This document shows, in pieces, positions 42,363 through 51,554 of a stretch of DNA of 64,000 nt; position 1 is the first letter of the stretch, and every line of letters starts with the position of its first letter. The translations under genes and the position numbers were made by a program. This DNA comes from Desulfofundulus thermosubterraneus DSM 16057. GTDB taxonomy: Bacteria > Bacillota > Desulfotomaculia > Desulfotomaculales > Desulfovirgulaceae. Where the stretch lies: positions 1 through 64,000 of the forward strand of contig NZ_FQZM01000010.1 of NCBI RefSeq assembly GCF_900142025.1, in the 5' to 3' direction. A model generated the notes under the pieces. It was not told where the DNA came from. It saw only the letters and a list, made by a program, of their open reading frames with translations, and ran no database searches.

Positions 42363-43247
42363 TTATACTTTTTCTGTTTCCGTACGGCCCAACAGCCCCG
42401 TAGGCCGGAATAGGAGAACCAGAATCAAAATGGCAAAGGCAATGGCATCTCGCATTTGGGAAGATATATAGGCGGAAGTCAGGGTTTCCACCTGACCCAT
42501 TATAAGCGCGCCCAGTACTGCTCCCGGAATGATCCCGATTCCGCCCAGTACGGCGGCGGTAAAGGCCTTTAAACCTGGCATGATACCCATGAAGGGATGA
42601 ATCTGGGGATAGGCAATGGCGTATAAAACGCCTCCCAGGGCGGCAAAGGCCGACCCGATGGCAAAGGTAATGGATATGGTGGTATCCACATTTACGCCCA
42701 TCAGCCGGGCGGCGTTATGATCCACGGCCACCGTGCGCATGGCCATACCAGTTTTCGTACGGTAAATTAGTATTTGGAGCAGGATAAGCATGAACAGAAC
42801 AACCACAAAAACAATCACTTGAATGTTGCTGACGGAGAGGCCTGCAATATTCCAGTGTACTTCAGGAAAAGGTCGCGGCACCACCCGGTAATTGGGGCCA
42901 AATACGAACTTAAGGCTGCTGAAGTACTCTAAAAAGAGCGATACACCGATGGCGCTAATCAGGGCGGCAATTTTCGGGGCGTAACGCAAGGGACGGTAAG
43001 CTACCCGTTCAATGATCACCCCAAGCAGGGCACAGGCCACCATGGCCGTAAGTATGGCCACGGGCAGGGGCAACCCCCATACGGCAAAGCCAAAGTAGCC
43101 GAGAAAAGCCCCCACCATAAAGACATCACCGTGGGCGAAGTTAATCAGCTGCACCACTCCGTAAACCATGGTGTAGCCCAGGGCAATCAGGGCGTACATG
43201 AGTCCGAGTTGTAAGCCGTTCAACACCTGTTCCAGGAAATGCTCCAC
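42363..43247 (-). CDS. livH: Branched-chain amino acid ABC transporter permease LivH
   Basis: A 294-residue permease with eight or so helices. QVLNGLQLGLMYALIALGYT begins the LivH fold, followed by VQLINFAHGDVFMVGAF (family hallmark) and the ATPase-docking loop TVAVDHNAARLMGVNVD. GTG start at 43247, 9 bases after GGAGG; the frame extends 9 codons further without a site. A strong hairpin separates it from livK. Confidence 0.93.
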   Translation of the reverse strand: MEHFLEQVLNGLQLGLMYALIALGYTMVYGVVQLINFAHGDVFMVGAFLGYFGFAVWGLPLPVAILTAMVACALLGVIIERVAYRPLRYAPKIAALISAIGVSLFLEYFSSLKFVFGPNYRVVPRPFPEVHWNIAGLSVSNIQVIVFVVVLFMLILLQILIYRTKTGMAMRTVAVDHNAARLMGVNVDTTISITFAIGSAFAALGGVLYAIAYPQIHPFMGIMPGLKAFTAAVLGGIGIIPGAVLGALIMGQVETLTSAYISSQMRDAIAFAILILVLLFRPTGLLGRTETEKV

Positions 43248-43281
43248 TCCACTAAACCTCCTGCAGTCAACCAATCTGAAT

Positions 43282-43308
43282 GCGGGGAGGGGTTTCCCAC
43301 CTCCCCGC
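43282..43308 (-). terminator. Hairpin between livK and livH
   Basis: On the minus strand GCGGGGAGG/CCTCCCCGC form a 9-base-pair stem with a 9-base loop and no T run, 14 bases after the livK stop. It probably protects the livK mRNA end or partly stops transcription, giving excess binding protein over permease. Confidence 0.6.
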
Positions 43309-43322
43309 TTCCTGTTGCCGTT

Positions 43323-44492
43323 TTAATTGGGCTTGATGGCTGTGACGAACTTCTGCTTGCCGCCCTCAATTTTGAGTATGGTTACCGGTTTAATCGGGTT
43401 GCCGTTCTCGTCGAAGGAAACTTTCTCGCCGCTTACGATGGAGAAGTCCTTGGTGTTCTGCAAGGCTTCTTTGATCTTGGCCGGGTCATCGCTATTCGCG
43501 GTTTTAATGGCATTGAGCAGCAGGTTGGTGGCGTCGTAGGTCAGAGTAGCAAAGGCGTCGGGTTCCTGGCCGTATTTTTCCTTAAATTGCTTGACCCAAT
43601 TTTGTACCTCGGGCCTGGGATCTTGTGCGGAGTAGTGGTTGGTGAAATAACCGCCTTCCATGGTCTTGTAATCCAGGTCGCTGGAGTCCCAACCATCCCC
43701 GCCGATAAATACGGCCTTGATGCCTTTATCCCTGGCCTGTTTGCCAATTAGGCTGACCTTCTGGTAGTAGTCCGGCAGGTAGAGAATGTCGGGATTTTTC
43801 TTGGCAATGTTGGTCAGCACTGCGGAGAAATCGGTATCATTCTTGGCATAGGCTTCCATGGTCAGTACCTGTCCTCCGCCGGCAGTGAAGGCTTCCTTGA
43901 AGTTGTTGGCCAAGCCAATGGTATAGTCGTTACCCTGGTCATAAAGGATGGCGGCAGTTTTTAGCTTGAGTTCTTCCAGGGCAAACTTGGCTGCCACAGT
44001 ACCCTGGGTGGGGTCAATGAAACAGGCCCGGAAGATATATTCTTTGCGCTTACCCTCGTCTACAGTAACCTTGGGGCTGGTGGCCGTGCCGGTAATCAAA
44101 ACCACCTTGTTATCATTGGCAAACTTGGAAATGGGAATGGTGGTTAAGGAAGTAAGGGAACCTACAATGGCCTTGACGCCATCCTGGGTAATCAGTTTGG
44201 TGGCTACGTTGACAGCTTCCGTGGCGTCGTTACGATCATCAGCTTTTACGGGTTCAATTTTAAAATCCCCTGCCTTGTAACCGGCCTGTTCTAATGCCAG
44301 GTCAAAACCTTTCTGGGCCGATTCGCCAAAGGTCTTTACATCGCCGGTTAAGGGGGCAATAAACCCGATCTTGATTACCTTTTCCCCTGAGGCGCCTTGG
44401 GTCTCCGTTTTACCCTGGCCGCCACAGCCTGTAACAACCAGGGCCAAACTGAGCAGTACAACTAAAAGGATGGACCAAAATTTCTTACGCAC
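43323..44492 (-). CDS. livK: Branched-chain amino acid ABC transporter binding lipoprotein LivK
   Basis: A 389-residue extracytoplasmic binding lipoprotein. The signal MRKKFWSILLVVLLSLALVV ends in lipobox VTGC (Cys23). The mature protein is a type-I periplasmic fold: KIGFIAPLTGDVKTFGES at the first strand, LTSLTTIPISKFANDNKV, ATSPKVT and YDQGNDYTIGLANNF. The ligand may be leucine, isoleucine or valine, but relatives also bind aromatic acids and amides. GTG start at 44492 after AAAGGAGGAGG. Confidence 0.94.
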   Translation of the reverse strand: MRKKFWSILLVVLLSLALVVTGCGGQGKTETQGASGEKVIKIGFIAPLTGDVKTFGESAQKGFDLALEQAGYKAGDFKIEPVKADDRNDATEAVNVATKLITQDGVKAIVGSLTSLTTIPISKFANDNKVVLITGTATSPKVTVDEGKRKEYIFRACFIDPTQGTVAAKFALEELKLKTAAILYDQGNDYTIGLANNFKEAFTAGGGQVLTMEAYAKNDTDFSAVLTNIAKKNPDILYLPDYYQKVSLIGKQARDKGIKAVFIGGDGWDSSDLDYKTMEGGYFTNHYSAQDPRPEVQNWVKQFKEKYGQEPDAFATLTYDATNLLLNAIKTANSDDPAKIKEALQNTKDFSIVSGEKVSFDENGNPIKPVTILKIEGGKQKFVTAIKPN

Positions 44493-44511
44493 GGGTCGTA
44501 CCTCCTCCTTT

Positions 44512-44556
44512 TTAGATTGCGAGCTGCCAAATAAGCTTTTGCTTCCTCCCGGGCAC
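44512..44556 (-). CDS. Possible 14-residue leader peptide before livK
   Basis: GTG at 44556 is preceded at good spacing by GGGGAGGTG and opens a frame MPGRKQKLIWQLAI that stops 19 bases before the livK start. It contains two Leu and two Ile. The position and ribosome site suggest a translated leader that may tie livK expression to ribosome progress, but no attenuator hairpin is obvious between it and livK. Confidence 0.35.
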   Translation of the reverse strand: MPGRKQKLIWQLAI

Positions 44557-44649
44557 AGTCACCTCCCCTTTATTTTGGCGGGTTAGTCATATTAAACGGT
44601 AAGTTAATTCCACAAAATCTTCAAAAATCCTTTAAAAACTTCTTATAAG

Positions 44650-44685
44650 GGGATAAAAATTTTGGAGCGCCTGTATTGGCGCTCC
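44650..44685 (-). terminator. Terminator of the MTA phosphorylase-like transcript
   Basis: On the minus strand GGAGCGCC/GGCGCTCC with a 6-base loop, then AAAATTTTTAT. It lies about 145 bases past the stop at 44831 and upstream of livK; the gap between 44557 and 44830 holds nothing else I can support. Confidence 0.75.
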
Positions 44686-44830
44686 ACAGGGCATTTTTCA
44701 TAGCTTTTTGGGATATTTTGGACAATAATTTAAATTGTGGCAGGGAATCCCTTCTCTTACTCATCCACCTCCTTGTAGCCCGATTACAATAAAACTATAT
44801 TAAATACACCCGGGTATTTTGTCTGGTAAT

Positions 44831-45661
44831 TTATTCCTTAAGAAGGGTGGGATGGCGTAAGTCCGGACACCCGCACTCCTGATGCGTATCGAGCTGGCGC
44901 ATGGCTTCCAGAAGAATGTTTCCCATCCGGGTTGCTTCTTGGTAAAAGATGTCGGCCAGTTCCCGGTGCTCCCATTCCTTGACCACACCCTCGGCGTAGT
45001 TGGTCACTATATCCACCCGGCCGTAGCAGGCACCAATTTCCCTGGCCAGATAAACCTCGGGGCACATGCTCTGCCCCACTATATCGGCTCCTAAGCGTCC
45101 CAACATGGCTATCTCGGCCGGGCTTTCAAAATGACGTCCGTCAGTAACGGCATAAATCCCCCGGTCAAAAATACGCCCCCGTCCCGGCGTACTTTTTTCG
45201 GCCGCGTTGATCAGGGCGTCTCGGAGGACAGGGCAAACGGGCTGGCGCATGGTGAGCAGAAATTCACTATCAAGGCCCACGTCTTTGCGCATGGAAAAGT
45301 CCAGGTAATCCGAGGCAACCAGAATATCCCGGGGCTTAAGCAGGTGGTTGATGGATCCTACCCCGCCCTCGGCTAAAATTCTCTTTACTCCTGCTTCTCG
45401 CAGCACCCAGAACAGTTGTTGGGAGGCCCTGCCCCGGCTTATCCCCCGGCGCCAGCCGTGCATTTTTGCGGTTAACACTTTTTTTTCCCCGATGGTAAAC
45501 AACTTTAAGGGAGGACTGTCCCCATAGGGCGTGGGGAAAACCAGGTTTTCAGCCAGAACCTGGACATCGGGAGTACCCAGGTCTTGAGGGAAATTTAAGC
45601 TAAAGGTACTTGACCCGCCAATGATGGCAAACTCTACCCGTGGGATGTCTGGTGCGGACAC
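44831..45661 (-). CDS. S-methyl-5'-thioadenosine phosphorylase-like purine phosphorylase
   Basis: A 276-residue PNP/MTAP-family enzyme (phosphorolysis of methylthioadenosine, methylthioinosine or a related nucleoside). FAIIGGSSTFSL holds the phosphate-binding Gly-Gly-Ser, the family RH-G motif is altered to KMHGWRRGISRGRASQQLFW, EGGVGSINHLLKPRDILV and SDYLDF follow, and VGQSMCPEVYLAREIGACY carries the methionine-containing purine pocket. It ends with a Cys-rich tail (HQECGCPDL). The altered phosphate motif leaves the substrate open. GTG start at 45661, about 8 bases after AAAGGAG. Follows the methyltransferase by 4 bases. Confidence 0.85.
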   Translation of the reverse strand: MSAPDIPRVEFAIIGGSSTFSLNFPQDLGTPDVQVLAENLVFPTPYGDSPPLKLFTIGEKKVLTAKMHGWRRGISRGRASQQLFWVLREAGVKRILAEGGVGSINHLLKPRDILVASDYLDFSMRKDVGLDSEFLLTMRQPVCPVLRDALINAAEKSTPGRGRIFDRGIYAVTDGRHFESPAEIAMLGRLGADIVGQSMCPEVYLAREIGACYGRVDIVTNYAEGVVKEWEHRELADIFYQEATRMGNILLEAMRQLDTHQECGCPDLRHPTLLKE

Positions 45662-45665
45662 GCAA

Positions 45666-46406
45666 TCAACTCCTTTGGGCAACATAAAAATGACGCCGGC
45701 TTTCTGCATGAATGGGGTTAAAGGAGAAGGCATCGTAGGAAGCGAGGTGCTTAAGCTCCGCGGTTTGCAAGGCCTGCTGTATCTGCTCCGGTGTGTAGCC
45801 GTACTCCCGGTGTTGTTCGGTAAATTTATAATAGTATTCCCCTTCCCGGACAAAGGCGGTTAGTTGGACTTCCCAGCTGCAATTTGCGGGCTGGTAACAG
45901 CTCTGCCAGATTAGGGTCAAATCCGGTTCGTCCACTATGGTTACTTCAGGGGTGGTGCCGGCCAACCATTGAATGGCATTTAAATCAAAAATGAACATTC
46001 CACCGGGCGTAAGATTTTTTCTCACTTGTTGAAAGGTCCTTTCCAGATCCCTGTAGTCTGCTAGATAATTTAATCCATCATGGAAACAGGTAATCAAGTC
46101 TACCGGTTTATTTAGCTGAAAAGAACGCATATCGGCGGCAAAGAAATTTACCGCCAAACCCTGTTTTGCAGCCTTTTTCCTGGCAATGGCTACCATGGCC
46201 GGGGAGAGATCCAACCCCATGACCCGGTAACCCCTTCGGGCCAGGGGTAGGGTGGTATTCCCCGTACCGCACGCTAAATCAAGGATCGTACGGGGGTGAT
46301 GGTCAAATCGCCGTAGGATTTCTTCCAGGTAATCGGCCCAGCCCTCAAAGTCCACCCCGGCCACTAAAAAATCGTAAATTCGTGCCAGACCGGCATAACA
46401 ATGCAT
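45666..46406 (-). CDS. Class I SAM-dependent methyltransferase
   Basis: A 246-residue Rossmann-fold methyltransferase. ILDLACGTGNTTLPLARRG (motif I, about 41-59), MGLDLSPAMVAIAR (motif post-I, Asp binding the ribose), FFAADMRSFQL (adenine contact) and GGMFIFDLN. It resembles small-molecule methyltransferases with the YD-x(10-20) start (IYDFLVAGVDFEGWADYL). Substrate unknown; operon pairing with the MTA phosphorylase-like enzyme links it to methylation-cycle chemistry. ATG at 46406, after AAAGGAA. Confidence 0.88.
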   Translation of the reverse strand: MHCYAGLARIYDFLVAGVDFEGWADYLEEILRRFDHHPRTILDLACGTGNTTLPLARRGYRVMGLDLSPAMVAIARKKAAKQGLAVNFFAADMRSFQLNKPVDLITCFHDGLNYLADYRDLERTFQQVRKNLTPGGMFIFDLNAIQWLAGTTPEVTIVDEPDLTLIWQSCYQPANCSWEVQLTAFVREGEYYYKFTEQHREYGYTPEQIQQALQTAELKHLASYDAFSFNPIHAESRRHFYVAQRS

Positions 46407-46438
46407 GACCATTTCCTTTCACGGGTTAAGTTAAATGT

Positions 46439-46460
46439 GCCCCCGTTGAAATTCGGGGGC
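46439..46460 (-). terminator. Hairpin between adk and the methyltransferase
   Basis: GCCCCCG/CGGGGGC, 7-base-pair stem and 8-base loop, 21 bases past the adk stop. The T run that should follow on the minus strand is weak (ACATTT), so termination may be partial. Confidence 0.5.
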
Positions 46461-46481
46461 TTTGATATCCTGATTGCCTTA

Positions 46482-47193
<712 letters not shown>

Positions 47194-47210
47194 CAGGTTT
47201 ATCAAGCAAC

Positions 47211-47237
47211 AAAAACAAAACCCGGGTCTGACCCGGA
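47211..47237 (-). terminator. Terminator of the tRNA-Pro unit
   Basis: On the minus strand CCGGG/CCCGG (with further G-C flanks) followed by TTTTGTTTTTG, 23 bases past the tRNA end. Confidence 0.75.
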
Positions 47238-47259
47238 TCCCCTTCACTATAAAAAATAC

Positions 47260-47337
47260 TGGTCGGGATGACAGGATTTGAACCTGCGACCTCACGGTCC
47301 CGAACCGTGCGCTCTAGCCAAACTGAGCTACATCCCG
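47260..47337 (-). tRNA. tRNA-Pro (anticodon CGG)
   Basis: A 78-base cloverleaf on the minus strand: acceptor CGGGATG/CATCCCG, D stem GCTC/GAGC, anticodon stem CACGG/CCGTG with loop TTCGGGA (anticodon CGG, reading CCG), T arm with TTCAAAT, discriminator A, encoded CCA. Solitary unit. Confidence 0.96.
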
Positions 47338-47349
47338 CCCGCAAAGAAT

Positions 47350-47378
47350 ATTATCCTATAAGGTTTAAGAAAAGTCAA
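47350..47378 (-). promoter_or_regulatory. Promoter for tRNA-Pro
   Basis: On the minus strand TTGACT (47378-47373), 17-base spacer, GATAAT (47355-47350), 12 bases before the tRNA; the -35 overlaps the stop region of the DUF3786 gene. Confidence 0.8.
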
Positions 47379-48022
47379 GGGTTTTTCCCGAGCCAATCCA
47401 CTGCCTGCCGCGCCGGCTGGATGAAGGCTATGAGCTTGTGGGCCAGTTCCACACCCAGTACCCAGAGGGCGGCGGTGGTTAAATGGGTGGGGGCTACGGC
47501 GTCAAAAAGAATATTGGCCCGGGGCGGGAATTCCTCGTCGCCGGCCCAGATGGTGACGGCCAGAGGCAGTTTGGGCAGGGCCGGGATTTTAGCACCCGCA
47601 TCTCCCATATTCAGGGGTTCGCCTCCCAGATGCCTGGTGGCGCGGCGAAAATCCTCCAGTCTGGTGCCAAAGGCTTCCGCCAGGGGGTTAAGGGCGTCGG
47701 TGTGGAATGGTGCATTGTGGTGGGCGCCATTGGGCAATTCCAGGAAGGACAGCCAGCGACCTCGAGGCGGTAAACCGCTGGCCGAGCACAGGTATTGCAA
47801 GATGAGGGTGCGATCATTGTAGGGTACTTTTTCAGTGGAGCCCTGCTTTTGTACGTTACCGGCGAGATCAATTTCGTAAAAATGTCCCAAATAAGGTAAC
47901 AGGAAAAATTTTTTCTGGGCATCAAAGGAGGCACCGGTGCGTAAAACCACGGCTTCCGGTTCGCTGGCCAGGGATGCAAAGTTCCGCACTGCTTCACTTA
48001 AAGCGTTAAGCTGATTAACCAT
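47375..48022 (-). CDS. DUF3786 domain protein
   Basis: A 215-residue protein of the DUF3786 family, mostly found in strict anaerobes including sulfate reducers and acetogens; role unknown. Visible family features are YLGHFYEIDLAGNV, LILQYLCSASGLPPRGRW, FLELPNGAHHNAPF and the near C-terminal PLAVTIWAGDEEFPPRANILFD, split here for length as PLAVTIWAGDEEF and PPRANILFD. No signal peptide. ATG at 48022 follows GAGGTGGG. 22 bases after the 143-residue gene, same strand. Confidence 0.8.
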   Translation of the reverse strand: MVNQLNALSEAVRNFASLASEPEAVVLRTGASFDAQKKFFLLPYLGHFYEIDLAGNVQKQGSTEKVPYNDRTLILQYLCSASGLPPRGRWLSFLELPNGAHHNAPFHTDALNPLAEAFGTRLEDFRRATRHLGGEPLNMGDAGAKIPALPKLPLAVTIWAGDEEFPPRANILFDAVAPTHLTTAALWVLGVELAHKLIAFIQPARQAVDWLGKNP

Positions 48023-48043
48023 TTTCCCACCTCATCAGGATTT

Positions 48044-48475
48044 TTAGCGGCCCACAAGGTACAGGACGATGGCTGTAATGATTACTACCATGAAAAGAAC
48101 CATGGAAAGCCCGCCGAAGTTTGTTAGAGCCTTTAAACGAATGCCTTCATTCTCTGCCCTTTCCCGCAAACTCTTGTAGACCTGTAACCGGCCGATCACA
48201 TCCATAACCAGGCTGTCGGCCAGATCCGGGTCGCCTCCTTTTTCCAGGAGGCTATGCACGGTGGTGTCCATCCATTTCTGCCGTCCTCCTTCATCCAGGA
48301 GAGCGTACTTTTCCTTCAGGAAGAGTTTGAACTCCCTTTCCCTTGGTTTTAGTTGCTCAAAATAGGTACGCCGTTCCAGGCGGGAGAGCTGCCGGATGTT
48401 CTTTCCCAACAGGGCAACCTCTTGCTCGTTGAGACGGAACTGTTTACCTATGGCGGCGGCAAATTCCCGGGACAA
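48044..48475 (-). CDS. Hypothetical protein with C-terminal membrane anchor
   Basis: A 143-residue unrecognised protein. About 110 residues are charged and helical (LERRTYFEQLKPREREFKLF), then a single hydrophobic segment (LSMVLFMVVIITAIVLYLVG) ends the protein, so it looks tail-anchored with the bulk in the cytoplasm. TTG start at 48475, 8 bases after AAGGGG. It lies between the PBP gene and the DUF3786 gene, same strand. Confidence 0.65.
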   Translation of the reverse strand: MSREFAAAIGKQFRLNEQEVALLGKNIRQLSRLERRTYFEQLKPREREFKLFLKEKYALLDEGGRQKWMDTTVHSLLEKGGDPDLADSLVMDVIGRLQVYKSLRERAENEGIRLKALTNFGGLSMVLFMVVIITAIVLYLVGR

Positions 48476-48548
48476 GATTCCCACCCCTTGTGTTGTGCGG
48501 CGTTATTGCCTCAATGATTCTCTTTCTCCATAACAGGGTCCAGATCCT

Positions 48549-50516
48549 TTAAGGTTTTTCATAATTCTTCCGGTAAAAGTTCACGTCCTGTTGCAGCAGA
48601 TCCCGCAGTTTTAAACCCCAGGGGGTGGTGCTGCCCCAGAAACTGGGGAGGGCTGGTTCCGTGCCTTTCACAAAGGCTGCCTTAATCACCCGGGAACTGA
48701 AAGGGGTGGCCCGCAGTCCATCATCGGTGCAAATGTCGACAAAGACAATGTCTTCAGGTACAGGGAAATCATCCTTAGGTTCATCCCGTAGAGCCGCGGC
48801 CATGAACTTGGCCCAGAGCGGGGCAGCCAGCTGGCCTCCGGTGGCCCCCACCGATCTCGATTTATCATCGTAACCAATATACACGGCGGTTACCAGTTGC
48901 GGAGTGTAACCGACAAACCAGGCATCCCGGAAATAGGCGGTGGTTCCGGTTTTCCCCGCCGCCGGCCGGTCCAGGAGGGCGCCGGCCGCTGCCGCCGTGC
49001 CTCCCGGTTCAAGCACCCCTTTCAGCATGTCGGTAACAATATAGGCCGTCTTAGAGTCAAGCACCTGTTGTAGTTGAGGGCTGTTTTCTTCCAGCACCCT
49101 GCCCTTTTGGTCCAGGATTTTTGTAATCAACAAAGGTCTGGCCAGTACACCTCCATTGGCCAGGGGGCCATAGGCCCGGACCATTTCCAGCGGAGTCACC
49201 TCTGAGGTGCCCAGGGCCAGAGAAAGGTAAGGCCTCAGGGGGCTCGCAATGCCCATACGCCGGGCGTATGCGACCAGGGTCTGCGGCTTCAGGCGGTTGT
49301 TCAGTTCCACAGCCACCACATTATCCGATGTGTAGAGGGCCTCTTTAAGGGTAAAGGGCCGGTTATGATAGCCTCCGTTAAAATCCCGCGGTTGGTAAGG
49401 TGGTTGGCCCGGTATTTCGTAGCTAACCGGTTTGCACTCCAGGGTGGTGGCTGCCGTGTAGCCCCGGTCGATAGCGGCGGCATAAAGAAAAGGTTTAAAG
49501 GCCGAGCCCGGCTGATTTCTGGCCAGGGCCCGGTTAAACTGGGACCGGCTGAAATCTCTACCTCCAATCATGGCTTTCACATAACCGTTACGGGGATCAT
49601 AGGCCACCAAAGCTCCTTCCAGGGCAGGGTCTTGTTGCGCCAAGCTTTCTTGAAATATTTTTTCAGCCGCTTCTTGCATATCTAAATCCAGTGTTGTATG
49701 AATATACAGCCCGCCCGTATAAGCCAGGTCCGGTTGGTCGGGAAATTTTTCCTGCAGGTATTTCACTATTTCAGCTACAAAGTAAGCGGCGCGGGTTTGC
49801 CCGGCCAGGCGGTTTTGGGGGTGCAGGGGCTTCTGCCTGGCTTCCCTGGCCTCTTCAGGAGTAATCATACCCAGTTCCACCATGCGCTGGAGAACCAGTG
49901 ATTGCCTTTCCCTGGCGCCATTCAAATTGGTCGCCGGGTTATACAGGCTGGGTGCCCGCACAATTCCAGCCAGCATGGCGCTCTCACCCAGATCCAGTTC
50001 CCGGGCTGACTTATCAAAATATGTGCGGGCGGCCATTTCAATGCCGTAAGCCCCCTGGCCAAAATAAATCTGGTTCAGATACATCTGCAGTATTTCCTGT
50101 TTACTATAACGCCTTTCCAGCTGGATGGTTAACCACAATTCCTTTATTTTGCGCCTGGCGGTCCGTTCCGGGCTCAGAAACATGTTTTTGGCCAGTTGCT
50201 GGGTGATGGTGCTCCCCCCTTCCACTATTTTCCCCGCCCGAATATTATGATATAGTGCGCGCAAAAGGCCTACCGGGTCAATACCGTGGTGCTGGTAAAA
50301 GCGGGCATCTTCAATAGCCACTATGGCCTGCTGCATGTAGGGGGAGATGTCTTTTAAGGGTACCGGTATACGCTTTTGGGGAGAAAGGGTGGCAATCAGC
50401 CGCCCCTGGGCATCGAATACTTTCGAAGGGGTGGGTAATTCAGACGGCAGGGTTAGGCTTGTACATCCGGCAACCAGGCCCGCTAGAATGAGGAGCAGCA
50501 GAAGCATTCTTTTCAT
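48549..50516 (-). CDS. Class A penicillin-binding protein with a lipoprotein signal
   Basis: A 655-residue bifunctional peptidoglycan synthase of the PBP1A type. Glycosyltransferase domain (~45-215): catalytic Glu in AIEDARFYQHHGIDP, GGSTITQQLAKN, KIKELWLTIQLERRYSK, YLNQIYFGQGAYGIE. Transpeptidase domain (~290-600): SxxK in QPGSAFKPFLY, SxN in TSDN, KTG in AGKTGTT. Instead of a membrane helix it begins MKRMLLLLLILAGLVAGCTS, where LVAGC is a lipobox (Cys18), so it seems lipid-anchored. Also lacks the cytoplasmic tail of most class A PBPs. ATG at 50516 after GGGAG. Confidence 0.93.
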   Translation of the reverse strand: MKRMLLLLLILAGLVAGCTSLTLPSELPTPSKVFDAQGRLIATLSPQKRIPVPLKDISPYMQQAIVAIEDARFYQHHGIDPVGLLRALYHNIRAGKIVEGGSTITQQLAKNMFLSPERTARRKIKELWLTIQLERRYSKQEILQMYLNQIYFGQGAYGIEMAARTYFDKSARELDLGESAMLAGIVRAPSLYNPATNLNGARERQSLVLQRMVELGMITPEEAREARQKPLHPQNRLAGQTRAAYFVAEIVKYLQEKFPDQPDLAYTGGLYIHTTLDLDMQEAAEKIFQESLAQQDPALEGALVAYDPRNGYVKAMIGGRDFSRSQFNRALARNQPGSAFKPFLYAAAIDRGYTAATTLECKPVSYEIPGQPPYQPRDFNGGYHNRPFTLKEALYTSDNVVAVELNNRLKPQTLVAYARRMGIASPLRPYLSLALGTSEVTPLEMVRAYGPLANGGVLARPLLITKILDQKGRVLEENSPQLQQVLDSKTAYIVTDMLKGVLEPGGTAAAAGALLDRPAAGKTGTTAYFRDAWFVGYTPQLVTAVYIGYDDKSRSVGATGGQLAAPLWAKFMAAALRDEPKDDFPVPEDIVFVDICTDDGLRATPFSSRVIKAAFVKGTEPALPSFWGSTTPWGLKLRDLLQQDVNFYRKNYEKP

Positions 50517-50701
50517 TCTAAAGGCACTCCCAAGGAAGGCCTCATGGCCTTTTGTTTTTTAAAAAATGGAGATACTTCCGGTTGGTATAGTATTTTATCC
50601 CATTTCAACCAGGCGCATCTACCGCTAATTTGACTCTAAAAAAAGGAAAGTGGTTTATGTACGTAGAAATGTCCTTTTCACGTTATTTTGGAGGGAACAA
50701 C

Positions 50702-51538
50702 GTGGAAGTTTACGCCCTGGTAGGTCCCAGCGGCACCGGAAAGAGTTTCCGGGCCATTGCTACCGCTCATGAATGTGGCGCAGAATTGATCATTGACGAC
50801 GGTCTTTTGATTAAAGGCAATCGAATCCTGGGGGGTATATCGGCAAAACGACAGTCAACCCGTATTGGAGCCATTAAGGCCGCCCTTTTCATGGACGAAG
50901 AGCACGCCCGGCAGGCCCGAGCGGTGTTGGAAAAGGTAAAACCGTCCCGGGTTCTAATTCTGGGCACTTCGGTGGGGATGGTGGAAAAAATTGCCGCCCG
51001 GTTGGGTCTGCCCCCGGTTTCCCGGATCATTTCCATTGAAGAAATAGCTTCTCCCCGCGAAATCCGTCAGGCCCTGACCATGCGCGCCCGGTACAGTAAA
51101 CATGTCATTCCCGCTCCCACGGTGGAGGTCAAAAAAAGATTTCCAGATATATTTGCCGATTCCTTAAGGATTTTTCTGGGTCGTAAAGGTCCGCAGGGTA
51201 AGCGTAGCTGGCTGGAACAATCGGTGGTGCGCCCCACCTTTACCTATTACGGTAAACTAACCATCACCACCAGCGCTCTGGTGGCTATTGTATCCCGGGC
51301 GGCAGAAGAAGTGCCGGGAGTAAAAAGTGCTGGGCGGGTGACCGTACAAAGGTATGTGGACGGGGTAGTTATCGAGGTGCATCCGGTTTTATACTACGGT
51401 TGCGTATTAAACCAGGTGGGCCGGGAAATCCAGGTGGCGGTGAAAAGGCGGGTGGAGGAAATGACCGGCTTGATGGTCAAGTCCGTAAACATCCTGGTGC
51501 GGGAGTTGTCTTTTCCCCGGGGGAAAGAGCCGGTCTAA
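50702..51538 (+). CDS. P-loop NTPase fused to an Asp23-like domain
   Basis: A 278-residue protein with two parts. Residues 1-165 start EVYALVGPSGTGKSFRAI (Walker A near 8-15), then ECGAELIIDDGLLIKGN (possible Walker B-like Asp pair) and VLILGTSVGMVEKIAARLG, a nucleotide-kinase-like ATPase with no clear relative. Residues ~180-275 (LTITTSALVAIVSRAAEEVPG, VTVQRYVDGVVIEVHPVLYYG, REIQVAVKRRVEEMTGLMVKSVNILV) match the Asp23/Gls24 fold of cell-envelope stress proteins. GTG start at 50702 after GGAGGG; ATG 50657 with AAGGA is the alternative. Plus strand between minus-strand wall genes. Confidence 0.8.
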   Translation: MEVYALVGPSGTGKSFRAIATAHECGAELIIDDGLLIKGNRILGGISAKRQSTRIGAIKAALFMDEEHARQARAVLEKVKPSRVLILGTSVGMVEKIAARLGLPPVSRIISIEEIASPREIRQALTMRARYSKHVIPAPTVEVKKRFPDIFADSLRIFLGRKGPQGKRSWLEQSVVRPTFTYYGKLTITTSALVAIVSRAAEEVPGVKSAGRVTVQRYVDGVVIEVHPVLYYGCVLNQVGREIQVAVKRRVEEMTGLMVKSVNILVRELSFPRGKEPV

Positions 51539-51554
51539 CGGCCGGCTCTTTTTT
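51525..51554 (+). terminator. Terminator of the P-loop/Asp23 gene
   Basis: AGAGCCGG/CCGGCTCT with TTTTTT; it overlaps the stop codon at 51538. Confidence 0.85.
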
